From the NCBI GenBank assembly GCA_018873245.2, contig JAEMBT020000008.1, forward strand, positions 248,001 to 312,000: a DNA stretch of 64,000 nt. The letters run 5' to 3'. Position 1 is the first letter of the stretch, and each line of letters starts with the position of its first letter. This document shows positions 25,397 to 41,200 of the stretch, piece after piece. The notes beneath the pieces are model-generated. The model was not told the origin of the DNA, searched no databases, and worked only from the letters and a program-made list of their open reading frames with translations. A program made the translations under genes and the position numbers. Source of the DNA: Archegozetes longisetosus (Eukaryota; Arthropoda; Arachnida; Sarcoptiformes; Trhypochthoniidae).

Positions 25397-28300
25397 AGAT
25401 TATTGAGAAAAGATGAAGATATATTACATGTTGTCATTGATATTCAGTATGTTTTCAGATTATTGTTATACTTATATCTACAATGAGAAAGACCAAAATG
25501 CAAATACTTATTATCACAAAATGCACGCTTTATTTCCTTTTCGTGATAGCATTATAGCGAATGCACGAACTTTTCGCTTCTATTATATCATTGAAACTGG
25601 ACTTTAGTTTTTGATTCATAAGATCACACAATGAATAATAATAATAGTAAAGCAGTGAAAAGGTGTACTATTTAACTATTTTGGTCTATAGTTTTGAAGC
25701 ATCCTTTCCTGTGCCTCATTTTCGGTTGACAACATAATAATAATAATATGGCGCGTTTGTCCAATAGCTAGCCTTTCATATTGTAGTCTATTATTGGGAA
25801 GCGTTGGTCTGTATTATAATTTGGATGTTCAGATCATTTTGACTGTTATATTACTCGTACTTTTCCTAAACAGTGTGTATCAGTCTATTAACTGAAATGA
25901 AAACAGTCTCTAATTCATTACTGAACTAAAGCATACTATTTATTTGATTTGCATGAATGCCCACTTATTTCCAAATATGAAACACATTTGACATAAGAAA
26001 CATAAACACGTAAAGTAAACTTAATTCATCGATTATTAGGCGTTACTGTTGTGCAACTTATTAACCAATAGAGCGAAAGGCATTTAGCATAATTTGCTAT
26101 TCATGGCCACGCCTTCACTTCCCACTACTCAATAGATATTTTTTGCATTGGAAGAAAAAAATAATAATATATTAACAGTGTTCGGTGCATAGACCCAATA
26201 TACAGTACAGTATATACAGAATAAATTTGCAAATTATTCAATTCAGTCCACTATTTCTTTATTTTTTTCAATGAGAAAAAGTTTTCGTGTTTGATATTTA
26301 GCTAAAAGCTGTCACTTCTTGAATCTCGCGATCTTGTGATCAAACAAAAAACTTTGTTTTATTATAATTATTATTATTTAATATGTTTGCTAAATGATTA
26401 GTTATCTATCAATTTAGTTAATTGGCATAATTTGCTGATAACAATCGTATTACTGGTAAGTTTTGTATTCACGTTCTTCATCAGATCTGACACATATTCT
26501 CTGTTACTAATTAACTAAAGAGCCTATCCTTAAGGCTACGAAATGCATTAACAGAATCGCATGCAATACTCAATTCTGTTAGCAATTAAACCAATACTTC
26601 AAGTAAACTTCATTCGAAGCTCTTCTTTAAGTCGAAACACTAACAAGTTTGTAGTGACTTATCGTAATAAATGATAATTACAGCTATTTTTGCTTAGCTT
26701 TTAATTTGATGATTCAACGAATTTGCTTTCATTAACAAACAACTATTTGTTCCGGTTTTCGTTTCAAGCATCACACTAGAGAAAAGGCTATCTTTTATTT
26801 GAATTGATTATATTTTGATTTGCAGCAGTATATAATAAGCTATTAATATAAAAATAAAAGAAACATTGGGAGAGACATCAAAATCGTGATAAGTGGGAGT
26901 GAGAGTACATCACAAATGACTTGAGTGATCATTGCCAGAGCAGTGCGAGTAGTTTGCAATCTCAATAATGCTTTTCCAATTCGTGTCATTTGGCAGTCCA
27001 TACATAGCTTTTACACGTATTCTGGTTTCTCTCTCCTCTCTTTCACTTTCGTACTTAACTTTTTGAAATACAAAATTACGCCTCAATTATCTATAATAAA
27101 TCTCTTTTCATTAAATTGTAATTTATAATTTAAGAATACGTCTTTCGAGAAGTAATGTGTATTATTAAAAGTGAAATTCTTTGCGAGATCTTTATGTAAT
27201 TGTGAAATATAAATATAAAATCGTGCAAACGTTTATCTTTTCACCAGTTATTCTATACTTTGAACCGGTGCTTTATTTTCGATTATAAACACTCAAAGAT
27301 TGAGTTACACTTGCACTCAATTTATATCATTATTTGTTTTTAACCAGAATATTGATATTGATTGCATTTTTTGTTGTCAATTGCTTCGAGTTTTGAATCA
27401 AATTTAATTTGGCATTACTCTATGTATTGTTACACTAGTGCTTGTTTAAGTTTAGCGTTAATATAATGCAATTCTAGCTGAAGGCGACCACTAAACTATA
27501 CGCCAGGCATCAAATTAGTTGATTTATGACTTTTCATCATTGATCTCTACCAAAGGTTATAATCATTTTATACTTTTTAAACATTGACCACAAATTGACT
27601 TCTCTACTATTCAAATATGTTTTTATAAATATTTTTCATGTGAATTGCTCTCAAATTCAAGAAGATTTGATTACCAAAAAAGAATTGATGAGTATTTTCA
27701 TTTTTTTCTTGAATAATTAATTGCCACATTTTGAGAAGAGTCTGACCAGACTTTAGATTTAGATTCAAGGCTGAAATGTACATATTTTTCATTTTATCGC
27801 TTCTGCGAACATATTACAAGTATTACAGTACGAGCTATATTACATTTACGAACTTCGAGATTAGGCTATGGCTGTGCTTAAAAGGATTATATAACTAGAC
27901 TTTCTCAGTGCAATTATTTGTGTTTTTTTGTGGCCTTAATGGCAAACCTGTAATTTGTAGTATTACTGAGTCCAGACTATGTAACCTATAATTGGCATAA
28001 CAAAAATTACGATTTACCATAGCTTTAGTACTTAACATATCAAATTTTAAATTACTTCTTTATACTGGTACTCGCTCGCTCTCTTTTATTCTTTGGCTGT
28101 TTTGTTTTTGAGAAAATTTTCGCTAACAGAGTGTCAGTTAAGTGGACGGAAATCAGCGAATTTTGTGTCCATTCATGACTAATGATGATGACATCCATTA
28201 GAATAGCATTGAAAACTAATTGATTGAAGAATTGAATTCAATGCAGTCTTTTGTAAATAATTTGGATGACTCTTCAGTTGCCACCCATTATGAAAACACC

Positions 28301-31300
28301 TAACGTAAGACACACTCTGCTCTCTTCTGGATAATGATTCTTTGCACGGAATGACAACTAGAGATCCGCACCAGGACTTCAATTTATGAATATTTACTAT
28401 TAGTCAAAATCATACTCAACTGATTACTTGTTTCCCATTGCTATTGCTTAATATTCTCATTAAATTGTCCTGAATTTCAATTTGCATTTATAATAGAAAT
28501 CAATTAATATACGTATAAATAATTTGCCTTCCTTTTAATACAGAAAACTTGAATCAGTCAAAAATATTACAAAAAAATTGTCATTCAGTTATAGGAAAAT
28601 TGCTTTAATATCACATTTTAGTCTATATGATGCTGAAATTGATGTATATCGCTGAGGACTTGCTTTCGCAAAACTACTCAATACGTATGAAGAATTAAGA
28701 ATTTCACATTTTTGTTGCATAGAGTGGTCAAAAGGCTATGACTATAGAAAGTAGATATCAAATAGTTGAGTGTAATGCAAAAAACTAAATTGAAAGCATG
28801 CTCTGAATCAGAAATTACATTTTGTAATTTAAAAACTTTTATCATTTATAATAACTGACTGTTGGTTAGGTTAATGAGTGATTATATAGTATTGTGAGTT
28901 TTGATTTGCTCCTCCCTTCCAATTGAGTGAGAAGCAGATGTAAATAATAGTCAGTACTCGTATGTGTTTGTACTGAACTACGTTTCTCTACTCAAAATGA
29001 CTTTAAGCGATTAAAAGGCTGTAAGCGATCGTATAAAATGCAAACCTAAACAAGCGTTTTCCGAGTCCTCATGAATAGAAAATTGTTGTGACGATTAGAG
29101 AAAAACTGAATTGCGATTATTTTCTTCTAACTAACTATTCGGAAGATTACAGTAATTGCTTCTAATTAGTGCTTTTATTTCGAATAATTGTTAGCATTTA
29201 CTTTTAGAATTGCTTTTAGATGACAACACATTCACCTTTTTCCACATTCTTTTTAAAAAATAATAAATCGGTTTCTATTTATAATTGAAAATAAAACATT
29301 TTGTCTGCTCTCCTGTTTAGATCTGGCTATCTATTCAATAATATTTTGTACTATTTGCCAATCATTTATACACTTGAATTTGTTGTTCTCCTCTCAATGT
29401 TGAGCCACAGTCTAATAGCTTAACCATTAGTCTCCGGATGAAGGCATTGATAAGGATCTGAAAAGTAGAAGGAAACAAAATTGTTGAAATGCAGCAACAA
29501 TCAAATACAACAAATTACAATGAGCTAATGCTCCAGCATTTTGTACTATTAAAGTAAATACTTGTACGAAATGTATGAATATTTTTCACTCGAGTCGCAT
29601 TAAATGAAAAGCAGCTGCAGTTAAAACTGTTAGTCATTTTTAACAGTCATTTTAGTGAATTATACGAGCAATTTATTACGTTTCGATGACCAACAGTTTT
29701 ATATTCTTTACAATACATTTACGAGATAGGAATTATACTTAGAATTGATAATAAAAATATTCTTTTGGCAATAGTAATAAACTTTGTAATCAATTTTGTT
29801 TATTACTCATTAATTGTCACTCAACTATAATTACTCGTGTGTTTTCGTAGCATTTACAACAATACTCATAGCATTGTTTCAATTGCTTATGATTGTTTTA
29901 TATTTAAGAAATATTTATTACGGCTCTAAAAGGAATCTATAGTTTCCTTCTTTTTCTTTTACTTCAGTTTTATGGTTTTTGTTCATTTACGATTTTTTTA
30001 TAGTATCGTTTATTGTGCTCTCAATTGTAGTTCAGTTGTATTATTGAATTATTTTAAACCAATTAAAAATAGGCTATATATATGCTAAAGTATAAAATGC
30101 AAGACCGCCTTCGAGTTAGCGATATTAGTGACCACCAAAGTTGGCAAACGCACTAAAAGTTATGCACTCTGTCTCAAACAATCATCGATCAGTTTAGATC
30201 TTTCGTATAATTTGAATTACTTTTGTTTAGAAACATTCACTAAAATTATTAGAACGATTTAAGAGCACTTTTAACAATACAAAACAATATTAATTTTACT
30301 AAAATACATTCACTCGAAATAATCCCTTTTTCAATCTATAAAAATTGTTGCCTTTATAATGTTGACTTTCTTATTATTCTGGTTTAATTTTGTTTATATT
30401 TTTAGGTAACAAGATAAACAGATACATTGGTAATGCTTGAATTTCAATTTTTTGTTAAAGTTAATCCATTTATGAAGTTCGTATTTGACACATATTTTTC
30501 TTAAACAACTATATTTAGCATTGTTAACGTTCGTCAAAATAAATTTGAAATTGAAAAATATTTGTGCCATTAAATTGTAAAACTTAAAAAGAGTGATCCG
30601 AGAGATTTCATTAATTTTTGCTCATATAAAAGTTATGCACACAATCATAGTTATATAATATTCATGAATTTAGCAATTGGAAAACACCTTAATTTTAACC
30701 TTTACTATTGTTTTGTTATATTTCTGTTTCCATGGATTTATTGGATTTGTAACAATCGTTTTTCAAAATATAGTGTATAAAATTTGAAAACGGAAAAGGG
30801 CGTAATAGGCATCTGATTAGGCGCATAATAGAGTAAATGCCTAACTATAGGATACGATTGGAATAAATGAGATGATATACCTTATGCACAATAATAAACA
30901 TGAAGTAAAAGCTGAAGATTTTCTTAACCAATTATGAGTGACAATTATGAATATTAGCTCTTCATAATCATAATTATCCTCATGAGCGTACTTTTCATTG
31001 TCTTATTGCAGAAGCAGCTTGAATAGAAATTGTACGTGTATTACAATCAAAATTATATGCCACTTACTACTAATGCCCTTTAAAACTACTGTTATTCCAA
31101 GCTCTCCTTAATTACTACACGCAATTTTAAATTTACAGTTATATTGCTCGAAGGGGTGGCTCTGGTTATGACCAGAATTAACTCTTGAAAGAAAACAACG
31201 ATTGTTTTAATGCTTACTTAATTAGAGTTGAAATCTGGTAAAAACGCACCTTAAAACCAATTAAATAATTAACTCTTTTTAGGCAACAAGCCCGATAAAG

Positions 31301-32849
31301 TTATGCAAATTGTGCAAAGCTTGATCTACGCATCAATTTTGTCAAAGTGTTGCAGCGCATAATATAGCTTATATTATTTATAGGCACATGTTGTAGTTTT
31401 GAGAATATTAACTCATGCTAGTTATGCATTTGTCTGTGTATGAGTTTTTCGCAAACGAGCGCAATGCGTGTTCGTAGCATTTTTCTGGTAGTTGAGGTCA
31501 ATTCTGAAAGAAACAGAATTGAAGCACTTGGGATTGTGTGATGATCACCAAAAATGGCTTTGATTGCTATGTTTTGATTCTCTAACAGAAATTATATCAC
31601 AAATACTTTTGATATATTGCATAAAAACTAAATGCAGCGAATTTGGAGAGCTTTGAAATGATAACAGTAAATGAAAAAGGCTGCAGCGAAAGGAATGCCG
31701 CTTTGAGTACGAACTTAAAGTATATTAACAGTAGCCGTGAAAGTAAGCAAAAAGTTGCACATTATTTTTCTCAGTGGCGAAAACAAATGACTTCGAGAGT
31801 GTTATTTGGCAGCATTCAACTTGCCTTAACTAGAGTTGTTGCGTGTTTATATAAATTGCCCAAAGTTTCAGAAGTTCAAATCTGGAATTGAGTAGAAGAC
31901 TAGTAGTTTATTTTATACCATAACACATGAATATACAGAATATATTTATAAAAAGGTATACTAGAGTTGGTCCTCTTTTTGCCATGTAGTGAATGCGGGA
32001 AAGCAAAGCAAAAGTAATATATTTGGGGCGGCATTCACTCCAACAATCATTCAAATGATGGATGGATTTCTAATGGATGCCCGCCTGCCTTGAAGCTAAC
32101 CGACAACTTTTTCTTAATATTCTATTCTTTACAATATCATCTATGATTTTTATAAAGAATATAAGGATAAGAAATGGATAGAAAAGTTAAATAGTCGTTT
32201 CCAATAAGCAGTCAACTCATCTCTTGCCATTCGAGCACGAGAACTTAAGCTTTACATTTAGTTTGATTACAATCATAAACTTTATTCATAAATCATTACA
32301 AAATATACCATGGAATGATTAAACAAATTGACAATTTAGTCATAGCCAACGTAAATCGAACAAACCCTTTAATTTTTGGAATCATTTGAATGATTGTCAA
32401 ACCAAAAAAACTATAAATCAAAACTAATTTGTGATGAATTGGCGCCTGAAAAACTTGAGCAGTTGAGAAAATTAGCGGTTTTAGTTTTGGTGTATTATTT
32501 GCCGTAAAATACAGTATTAGAGTTTAGCACATATTAAAAGCAGCTACAAAACTTGTGTAAAAGTTGTCAATTCGTTTTTAATGATATATGATATTTACTT
32601 CAAAGACTTGTATCCCGGATGAGAATATACTGTCGGCTAACTCTAAAGTCTTATTGTAGAAAATTTGAAAAGCCAAAACTTTTTATGCATCAGACCGTTT
32701 GGGGCTTTCACTTGAGTCTCACAGGAGGTTTGACTCATTACAAGCTCAACTTTCTTTCATGGTTTAAAGTCGATTATTAAATTTGAAACAACAAAAATAA
32801 GAGGAAAAATTGAAAGCATTGCACTTTCAAAAATAGTGAATATTTAGTA

Positions 32850-32877
32850 ATTATTATTATTATTATTATTATTATTA
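32850..32877. repeat. (ATT)n microsatellite
   Basis: An uninterrupted run of about nine ATT units. Confidence 0.97.
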
Positions 32878-35800
32878 CAAGTGAGTGTCCTTTGCAACGA
32901 CCACCTACAAGATTGAGACACTCCTTAATGACCAATACAAAGGAGAAAGAGCACAACTTTCTATAAGGTCAAAAATTATCATTTATTAAGTATGTGTTTG
33001 CGTACGCAGTTAAGGCTACTATCATGTTATATAGTGTTGTGAAATATCATAATAAGCATCTAATGCAAAAAACACGTTTTAGTTTTTTATCAGTTTTCAC
33101 TTTTATTTAATGGAATTAAAAGTCATGCATATCTGTAATCAAATTAATTATGAATCACTTCAACAATTAAGCATCAGTTGTATTGTTGTCTAAGTGATTA
33201 ATCTCTGATTTACAATTTTTCAAAGGTGTTTAAGTGAGTCTCTTGGTTGCTTTCACTTCAAAATAATTTCAATTATTTTCCTCACTTTTTCACAAAAGTT
33301 AATAATTTAAAGTATTTCAAGAAGTTTTTCACTTTTTTCTCAGTAAAACGTTTGTGATGACAAAAATTAGTCCCTTATTCAAAAACATCGTTAACTTTTA
33401 AATTGGTGTTTGGTTTTAATTGAAAACTTCTGTCGGACAGTTTATCATATCTTCAACATTGGCACATATGATGATAGAGGGCTATGACGGACAAAAAGTT
33501 TTAATGGTCATTCCCAAACGGTAAGAACTCTATTCTGTCCCTCAATTAGAATTGAATGAATAAATTTGTATGTTCAACTTGTTCATCATTGGTCAATTTT
33601 CAGACCATGTCACAAATTCATTTGTCTTACCAATATTTAAGACCCATAAGTGTGAGTCCTCAACTCTAATGTTGCAAAAGAATAAAGTTCTTGAAACTTA
33701 AATATTCAAATTTTAAAATCAAAACAATAATTTGCGTAACTAAAATATGAGCTTGCTTTCAAGCAAATTTGTTCTAGCTTTTATTCCATATTTGTATGTG
33801 TCAATCTTTTCGATTCATATGTAAGACATTTAACATATGAGATACGAGGATTTGATTAGTTTCTCTGGTTACAAATTTGTCAAATGCAATGATGGGCACT
33901 GATTCGATTGAAGAATGTTAGAATTGTCGCTAACTTTATTTCGATATTATACAATAAAATTAGATCAACTAAAATCATAGCATTCTTTAAGTGACTCTGC
34001 ACTTAGTCTTAGTAATGTAGTTTCAATACAATGTTGCATGATGTTTATTTTTTGGGCTCAGTCATGAATTATACATTTCAAACTACAATTGTTGTTTCTC
34101 AAATATACAATGATCTATGAGTGAATATTATATCTTTGATTAATTGTGTTAAGTCTTGATTCTCATTAAGAGAATTGAGATCTTTCAAAAAGATGTTCAA
34201 AGAGTTGTAATTCGAAGAATAGGTAACGAATCAATGAAAAATGTAAGAAAACATAATGTATTCGTGTAATTTCCTTAAACCGCCCACACACTAATATATT
34301 CAGTGTGTTTTGCGGCCATTATTATATGATGGGCGAAAACACGAACAGTTTTCATTGAATTTGATCAAAACATGCATTTGTAGCATAAGAGCTCATACAA
34401 GTAATAACAACAGAAAGATATTCTTGCAATTAATAATGTTGTATTATAGTTAGCTCGGAGGTAGAGTACACGATATGAATAAGTCTCAGTTAAATCCTTT
34501 GTAAATACAATAAACTATATTGAGTTGGGATAAATCAATTTTTTTAGTTATGTTGGTGTTAGTCTTGTTATTTGAAATTAAGCCAAAAAAATATTCGCAA
34601 AAATGGATTATTTGTCTTCGTTTTCGTCATATTAGAACTTGTCGTATCTGTCAATTTATTTTCTCACGACTTCTAACTTTTTAAAAAATTATTTCTCTTA
34701 TTGATATAAGTCTAACTTTTTGTGTTGATTTGAGCGACCGATAAAATTCACAGAAGTCAAGTTAACACTCAATATAGTTGTGCACAATCAGCAAAACCTA
34801 TACCGCCTGAAGGCTGATGAGTCTGACATCTTTAAGAAATAATTGATCATTTAAGGTGCAGCTGATAATGTCTCATAGTTTTAAGGGAGATTTATTAAGT
34901 CCGGATGAGGTTCTCAGTGTCATCTAAAGGTCCCTCTCCTATGCTTTGATGCGTCAACAGATTTTCTCATAAATGTATAGTAACAATCATTATATAGCTC
35001 TTACTTTTGCCAGATATAGACATATATACTGTATATATGTATATCTGTGTTTGGCATTTAAGCAGAGATTACAGATTTTCATAAATAAATATGACTGTCT
35101 TACTCACTGGTAGTGTTAGGATGTGCTGAAAAATTGAGACAACACTGGGAGTAATATATTATGAAATGCTACTGATTTAGAAGTGATTAGAAGTTAAGCG
35201 ACAACTTTCCCCAATTTATCACATTTTTTGACAGTCTTACTAATCAAAGCTTGATAAATATTCATTCAATTTAAAAGAATGTCTAGAATTTGTTTTATAT
35301 TAAGCTTTTATGACTTACAGAGATTTGCACTGAAAACTTGTTTTCTGAGTATTCTTATTTCGAAGCAATGTATTTCACAATTGATTGATAGTTACAAATG
35401 CAACCGATGAGCTTTTATTTGAATTAAATTGAAAAAATCATTTAATATTCATCTATAGACTATCTTTATACGGAAGTTATTTGATAATAATCAAAAGGTA
35501 TATTTGAATTTAGACTGAAATTGTTTTTTTTCAATTTTGAACAATTGTTATAAGTTAATAGTGGATCGCATCGCATATACTGTATTAGATGAGCCAAAAT
35601 ATATTAACTTGAATGGTGGCAAAAGTTAATTACAGCGCGCCATCAAAAGCAGCTGTACTAATGTACTAATTAAGCTTAATGTGGAAAAAACAAATTTATT
35701 ATTAGATGTTATTTTATGTGCAGATGCTTATAGTAGAGTCTTATATCATATTGCAATCGAGAAGGACTTAACGTGAACTTTGCTTTTATAACATAATCAT

Positions 35801-36260
35801 GACATACTCCGCCTCATAATACCTTTTAAATTTCGACAAAACCACCAAATCACCAGTATGTACAGCTTTGAAACAGTGATTCTCTGAGACATTAGGCTCA
35901 GCTTTGCGGGTCATAAGGACTGTTGTGGAAGAAATCAATCTCTTTGAGTGACTCACTCTCGACCGGCGTTCGTCCCATTGCATTGGCTATAATACTGATG
36001 AATTAAGTTGTGATCATACCCACCCCATTAAGCCATTATAATTATCTAAATTATTACAAAAAGTTTTCTTTTCACACATTAACAACATTTTTCTACTCAA
36101 ACTCCTAACCAATGCTAAAATAATAGAGAATTGCGACGTTAACTCTGACCTCTCATTTATACTTATAGAAAAACAAAACAGATGTAAATGTTGTTAATGT
36201 TATTTAGTATTTAGTAGTTCAGCATTTCCAACATTCTGACTCTTCATTTAGCTCTAAGGC

Positions 36261-36264
<4 letters not shown>

Positions 36265-36322
<58 letters not shown>
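36265..36322. repeat. (GA)n microsatellite, about 58 bases
   Basis: An uninterrupted GA tract on the plus strand. It faces the CT tract that begins about 800 bases to the right, so the two could pair as inverted repeats. Confidence 0.98.
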
Positions 36323-36324
<2 letters not shown>

Positions 36325-37133
36325 CAGTCAGAGATGAGATATAAGCATATGATTTAGTTTGAGATCAAATCAGAACGAATACATTGGTATTTAAGTATTA
36401 GAATAATAAACTGTTACAGTTTCGCATTAGTCTATCCGATCGTGATCTGAATGTTAATTAAGTGATGTCACATTTTCTTTGATTGCACGACACACTAGAC
36501 TTACAAACTATACTCTCTTCTAAATTACAATAACACAAATGCATTAAAATACACTGCACTGCATAATATGAACGGTATTGTGTGTTGTGATCGTGGTGTG
36601 TGTGATTGTTCCTTCAGTATTTTGCAATATAAACTCAATTAAATGAGTGAAAAATTGGATTTTAGTCAAATGTGATTGCATGCAAATTCTTGGCTCATAT
36701 TTGCATAAATAATGAAGTGATTTGCCTGAGAGAAAGAACGATTCAGTAGAATCACGGTAGCAATTGCTAAGCAATCGTCAATACACAAGATATAAATATG
36801 TTTGAAAGTTAAGTTCTTAAAAAAACGGTATGCATGACAAAAACCAATAATGACAACATTTTCCCTATCCGGTCATAATACTATATAATAATAAGAAGAA
36901 CATAAGCACTATATTTTCTAACGCTATGGCAGCGTCAATTGGCCTTTCCTTAGTAGTTAGACAACAGATATAGTTTCAGAGCAAAATTTATGGACTCCAA
37001 TGTCTGTTTGTAACGCAGACTTATATTTTTGTTTCTGCAGAGGATATGCCAAAATAAGCTTATCGTTTGTGCTTAAAGGGAGAGAATCGGAGATAGACAA
37101 TGTAAAAAATCAACTCTTTTTCTAATTACAATC

Positions 37134-37136
<3 letters not shown>

Positions 37137-37198
<62 letters not shown>

Positions 37199-37222
37199 AC
37201 TCACTCACTCACTCACTCACTC
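37137..37222. repeat. (CT)n followed by (CACT)n compound microsatellite
   Basis: About 58 bases of CT run directly into about seven CACT units (37193-37222). A step from a dinucleotide to a related tetranucleotide is typical of slippage-born compound repeats. Confidence 0.97.
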
Positions 37223-38221
37223 TTGAATTGCATGTCTTTGAAATCCAATTCTTCAGATTAATGAATAGTAAGGGTTATGAGGCGGAGCAGTGGCACTGTT
37301 TGAGTGATGTGAGATCATACATGGCCCAAATGAAGATATGAAGAAGATGTCAGTTTGAATGGGCGTCCAAATGGGCACAAATTATGCCCTTTGCTATAAT
37401 AGATAGATATTTCAGAGGTATTCCAGTCACTCAACTCTATTGCTAAACATATTTGTAGTTCGCAGCTTAAAAAACAGGCCATTTGGAAAATTGTTAGTCC
37501 CGATGATTCTTTCAGTAAATCAAAGTTACTTTCATGCCCTTTAATACTAGCTCTTGATCTCTCTTTCATTTTTGTTTCCCTTGTAAAATTGGTTTGTGCC
37601 GATTTGAAGTGTCGAGTTTTCAATAGTCATATGTAAATGATGTAAACGACTGCTCACAGCCTTTGCCGACATTCAGAGCCAACAGCAATAATAATTTTCA
37701 GATACATCTAAACTTCTTAATGCACAATTACAAGGCATAAAACTCAATAATGGCCCAGAATCAAGTTCATCAAACTTGATCTGCTCTCCAAAATTAAGAC
37801 ATATTCACTTTTGACGGCTAATAATCTATTAATACAAAACTCTTATAGGTATACATATTTTATAGACTCGAACAATTACCTCAACCATTTGACTTGCAAT
37901 TAAATCTATCGGTTATTCAAAACTGACTAGTAGATTGTTTAATTTGGGACCAATTAAATTTAATTGAAAATAATTTATATAATTTGTTGATTAGTCTACT
38001 TTTGATTGAGTAAACTTATTAATAAAGATTCTGCAGTACTAATCATTAGAATTGGAATGCTATAAAAAAAATTGCTTATACAATAAAAACTCGTGTATGT
38101 ATTGTAAACCCAATTGAGCAAAAGTAATGCCATTAAATTCTCATCAAAATATCATTATTTTCAAGTTTGCCTATAGATCACATGGTATTGCGCTCTCGAG
38201 TGATGAGTGCTCTCACTTTGT

Positions 38222-38246
38222 CAATACAATACAATACAATACAATA
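38222..38246. repeat. Pentanucleotide tandem repeat (CAATA), five copies
   Basis: Five head-to-tail copies without interruption. Confidence 0.95.
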
Positions 38247-41200
38247 AAGCAATTTTCAGTTCTAACTGAAAATAGCTATAAACAGGCAAAAACACATTTC
38301 ATTTGATTATAATTTCTTTAGCTATTAGTCGAATAATGTATTAAAAGTTTTGCATTTCTTTCGTCAAATCAATTCATTTTTCAATAATCTAATAATCCTT
38401 AAAGGCGTGCACAAACAACTCAATTATGCCATCAAAAAATCATATGTTTTACTAATTATACTGAATGATTTGGCCCGAACGCAAGCAATTGTTCACTCTA
38501 TTTGATAACATGACTTTTAGGCCCATAAAATGCTAAACAGTCTTGTTTTAAAGTTGAAGAAAACAGAGTGAAAGAGACTTTTTTGAAAGTCAATGAGAAC
38601 TTTAATGCTTCTCAACTTATTAAAAGCTGATGGACTTCATGCGGAGTTAGCACTTGGCAGTAGCCGATCGCACAATTTTGAGTAAAGGATCTTAGGCTTG
38701 CACGCAATTTCACGTTTAAAGTGCTTACAAGTAAAGTGAGAAAAGGGGCTGAAATGTGCACTTTAAGGGAGGTCTTCACTATCAACAATCATGCAATACA
38801 GATAGCCATTTATATACTACCATTTAGCGAGAGAGTTGGTCAACAAAGTCATGTCAATAATGATTGCGAGTCAATGCTATTTATGTGCATTTTGGGAGAT
38901 ATTATCACTATCCATACACAGTTGGAGAGTTCTTATGTCAACATTCAGTTGAGAAATGAGTTCTAATCTTTATTATGCCTTCACTTCTTTAATCAGTTTA
39001 ACTAGATTTCACTCAAGATCGAGTTTGATAAGTTTTTGTTTTCAATATATCTTAATTAAGTTAATATACTGTTAAATATAATTTCAGCTATAAACGTCTG
39101 TGCTCAAAGTATATAAATGTATGTTTATACTTGTTAATATTTCATATCAGTAATCTTTTAACTGAAATCGACTTCAACTCACAGCAAACAAAGCGTTATA
39201 GCTTTAATCTAGTTACTTTAATCGAAAATTCGTTTATTGTTATAATAAATAGTTTTGATATATGTATTGAACTGATCTGATATCACAAGTTCAATATGAT
39301 TATCAATATTTAACTATAGACTATCTGCTAATTTAGATCTATATCAAACTCTAATGTTTACAAGCTTAATCATTGCTGACTTTGGTGATATGATGACTTT
39401 GGTATAATGTCTAAAGTGAGGCACTTTCGCCAGCTTAGGTTTTACTTGTCTTTTATATTTCTTCTTACGTTTTTATTCGAAATGGAATGAATGGTTGTCT
39501 AAGACTTCACAACAGTTAAATAGCAGTGAATGGTAATTTTCCCATACATGTCACTCGCGTTGACACTTAATTATTTATGCAAGAAGTAAAGATCGCACTC
39601 AATTATTGCAAGAACTGTCACTAAAAAATCGCGCAAAAAGTACGAGAAAGGAAATGAGCTGAAAAGTAAACATAAAGAACAATGATTATGATTGATTTGA
39701 TAATAAATAGTTATGATGCTTATGTCAAACTTGTGACTATTTTGAGTCTTATTCGTATTTGTGATACCTAGCATGCAAACGCGTAAATTATATACATTTC
39801 GCCAATTTTTTGCTTTCTAACTTTTTATGCTGTTCCCATTCACTCCCATATTATAATTCTGGATAAAGTCCCGCTTATTAAGTCGTTGGCTTAACAAGCT
39901 TACGTAAGCTTCATGTTATAGCAATTGTTTGGGTTTGCCCGATTGGAATAGAAGTTTCTTCAGATTCTTTGGCTTACTCTTTTGTCTTTTGAGTCATTTT
40001 ACTGAAAATATGTTTTTCAAGTCGAATCATACAGTTTACTGAACGCATATGAAACTTGTTACAGTTAATTTGAAAATTATTGCATCAATAGGTCTGTTTT
40101 GTGACAATTTTCCAAATTTAATCATCAAATAGTTTTAAGTCTGAAAGGATCGTAGAAATCAACGGAATCGATTAAATAAATGATTTTAATAAAAAATCAA
40201 TTGTATAAAAATTCATATGAAAATGTCGAGTATTCCATAGAAAAATTTTCATATAAGATTTATTTTATATAGATTAAATAGGTACTAGTTTGGACCCAGT
40301 TATAAAGGTTATATTGTTATTTACAGCATTTGAAAGAAATTGAAATTCAGATGTTTGAGTGATGTTGAACTATCACTTTGCACTCTAGTCTAATATTTGT
40401 ATCTTTCTTTAATTATATGAAGCCTGATAGGAAGAACCTCAAAGTTTCATGACCTAAAACATGCAGACATTCAACAAATATATGAATAGTATTGATTAAA
40501 AGAGATTCAAACTATCAATAGCTTTTTTTTTATCAAGGATACTTTTATAGGTTACATTCTTAGGTTCGGAATATTTTAAAAACTTTCAACAAGAGGGTCA
40601 TCTTATTAAAAAATCAATATCAATATGTAGCTAATTTGACTAAAATCACTTGCCCGTTGTATTTGAATTTGTCAAAAACTTTCTTATTTTATTGCTTTCA
40701 GATAATTTTTGATCTTCAAATGATCAATTGTTTCAAAACTAAAATGAATAGGCCAAAAGTAGACTGGAGAAATACTAGGTTCAATTTAAGATAATGGCAA
40801 CGTGTTAAGTGTTTTAGTAAAGCTTGAGTTGGTTTATTTTATCTTGAAGCATTAGTGTCTCATGCATTGATTTGCATTTTTCACGTAATTGACCACTATA
40901 GACTTTGATTTGTATGCAAAGGCAATAAAACCTTAGTTATGGCTTGAATCCTTAAATTGTTAGAATTATCTTCGATTTCAATATGAAACCGATAATTAAA
41001 ATAAAAGTTACATAAAGTTCTACTGCTCTAAACTGTACTGAAATAGTTTTATGTAGTTTCAACAAATACATGCTTTCATACATATATTGAGTAATAAATT
41101 TAAATTCAAACTAATTTATATTTGCAAATAAATGACCTGTTCTTAGCAATGAATTGTAAAATTGAATTATCTTATTTCCCCTAAAATTGAATACTTTGAG

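Noticed and set aside
37315..37623. 102-codon minus-strand open frame as a gene
   Set aside because: No recognised domain, no splice context or start signal, and frames of this length occur by chance in a 64-kb window.
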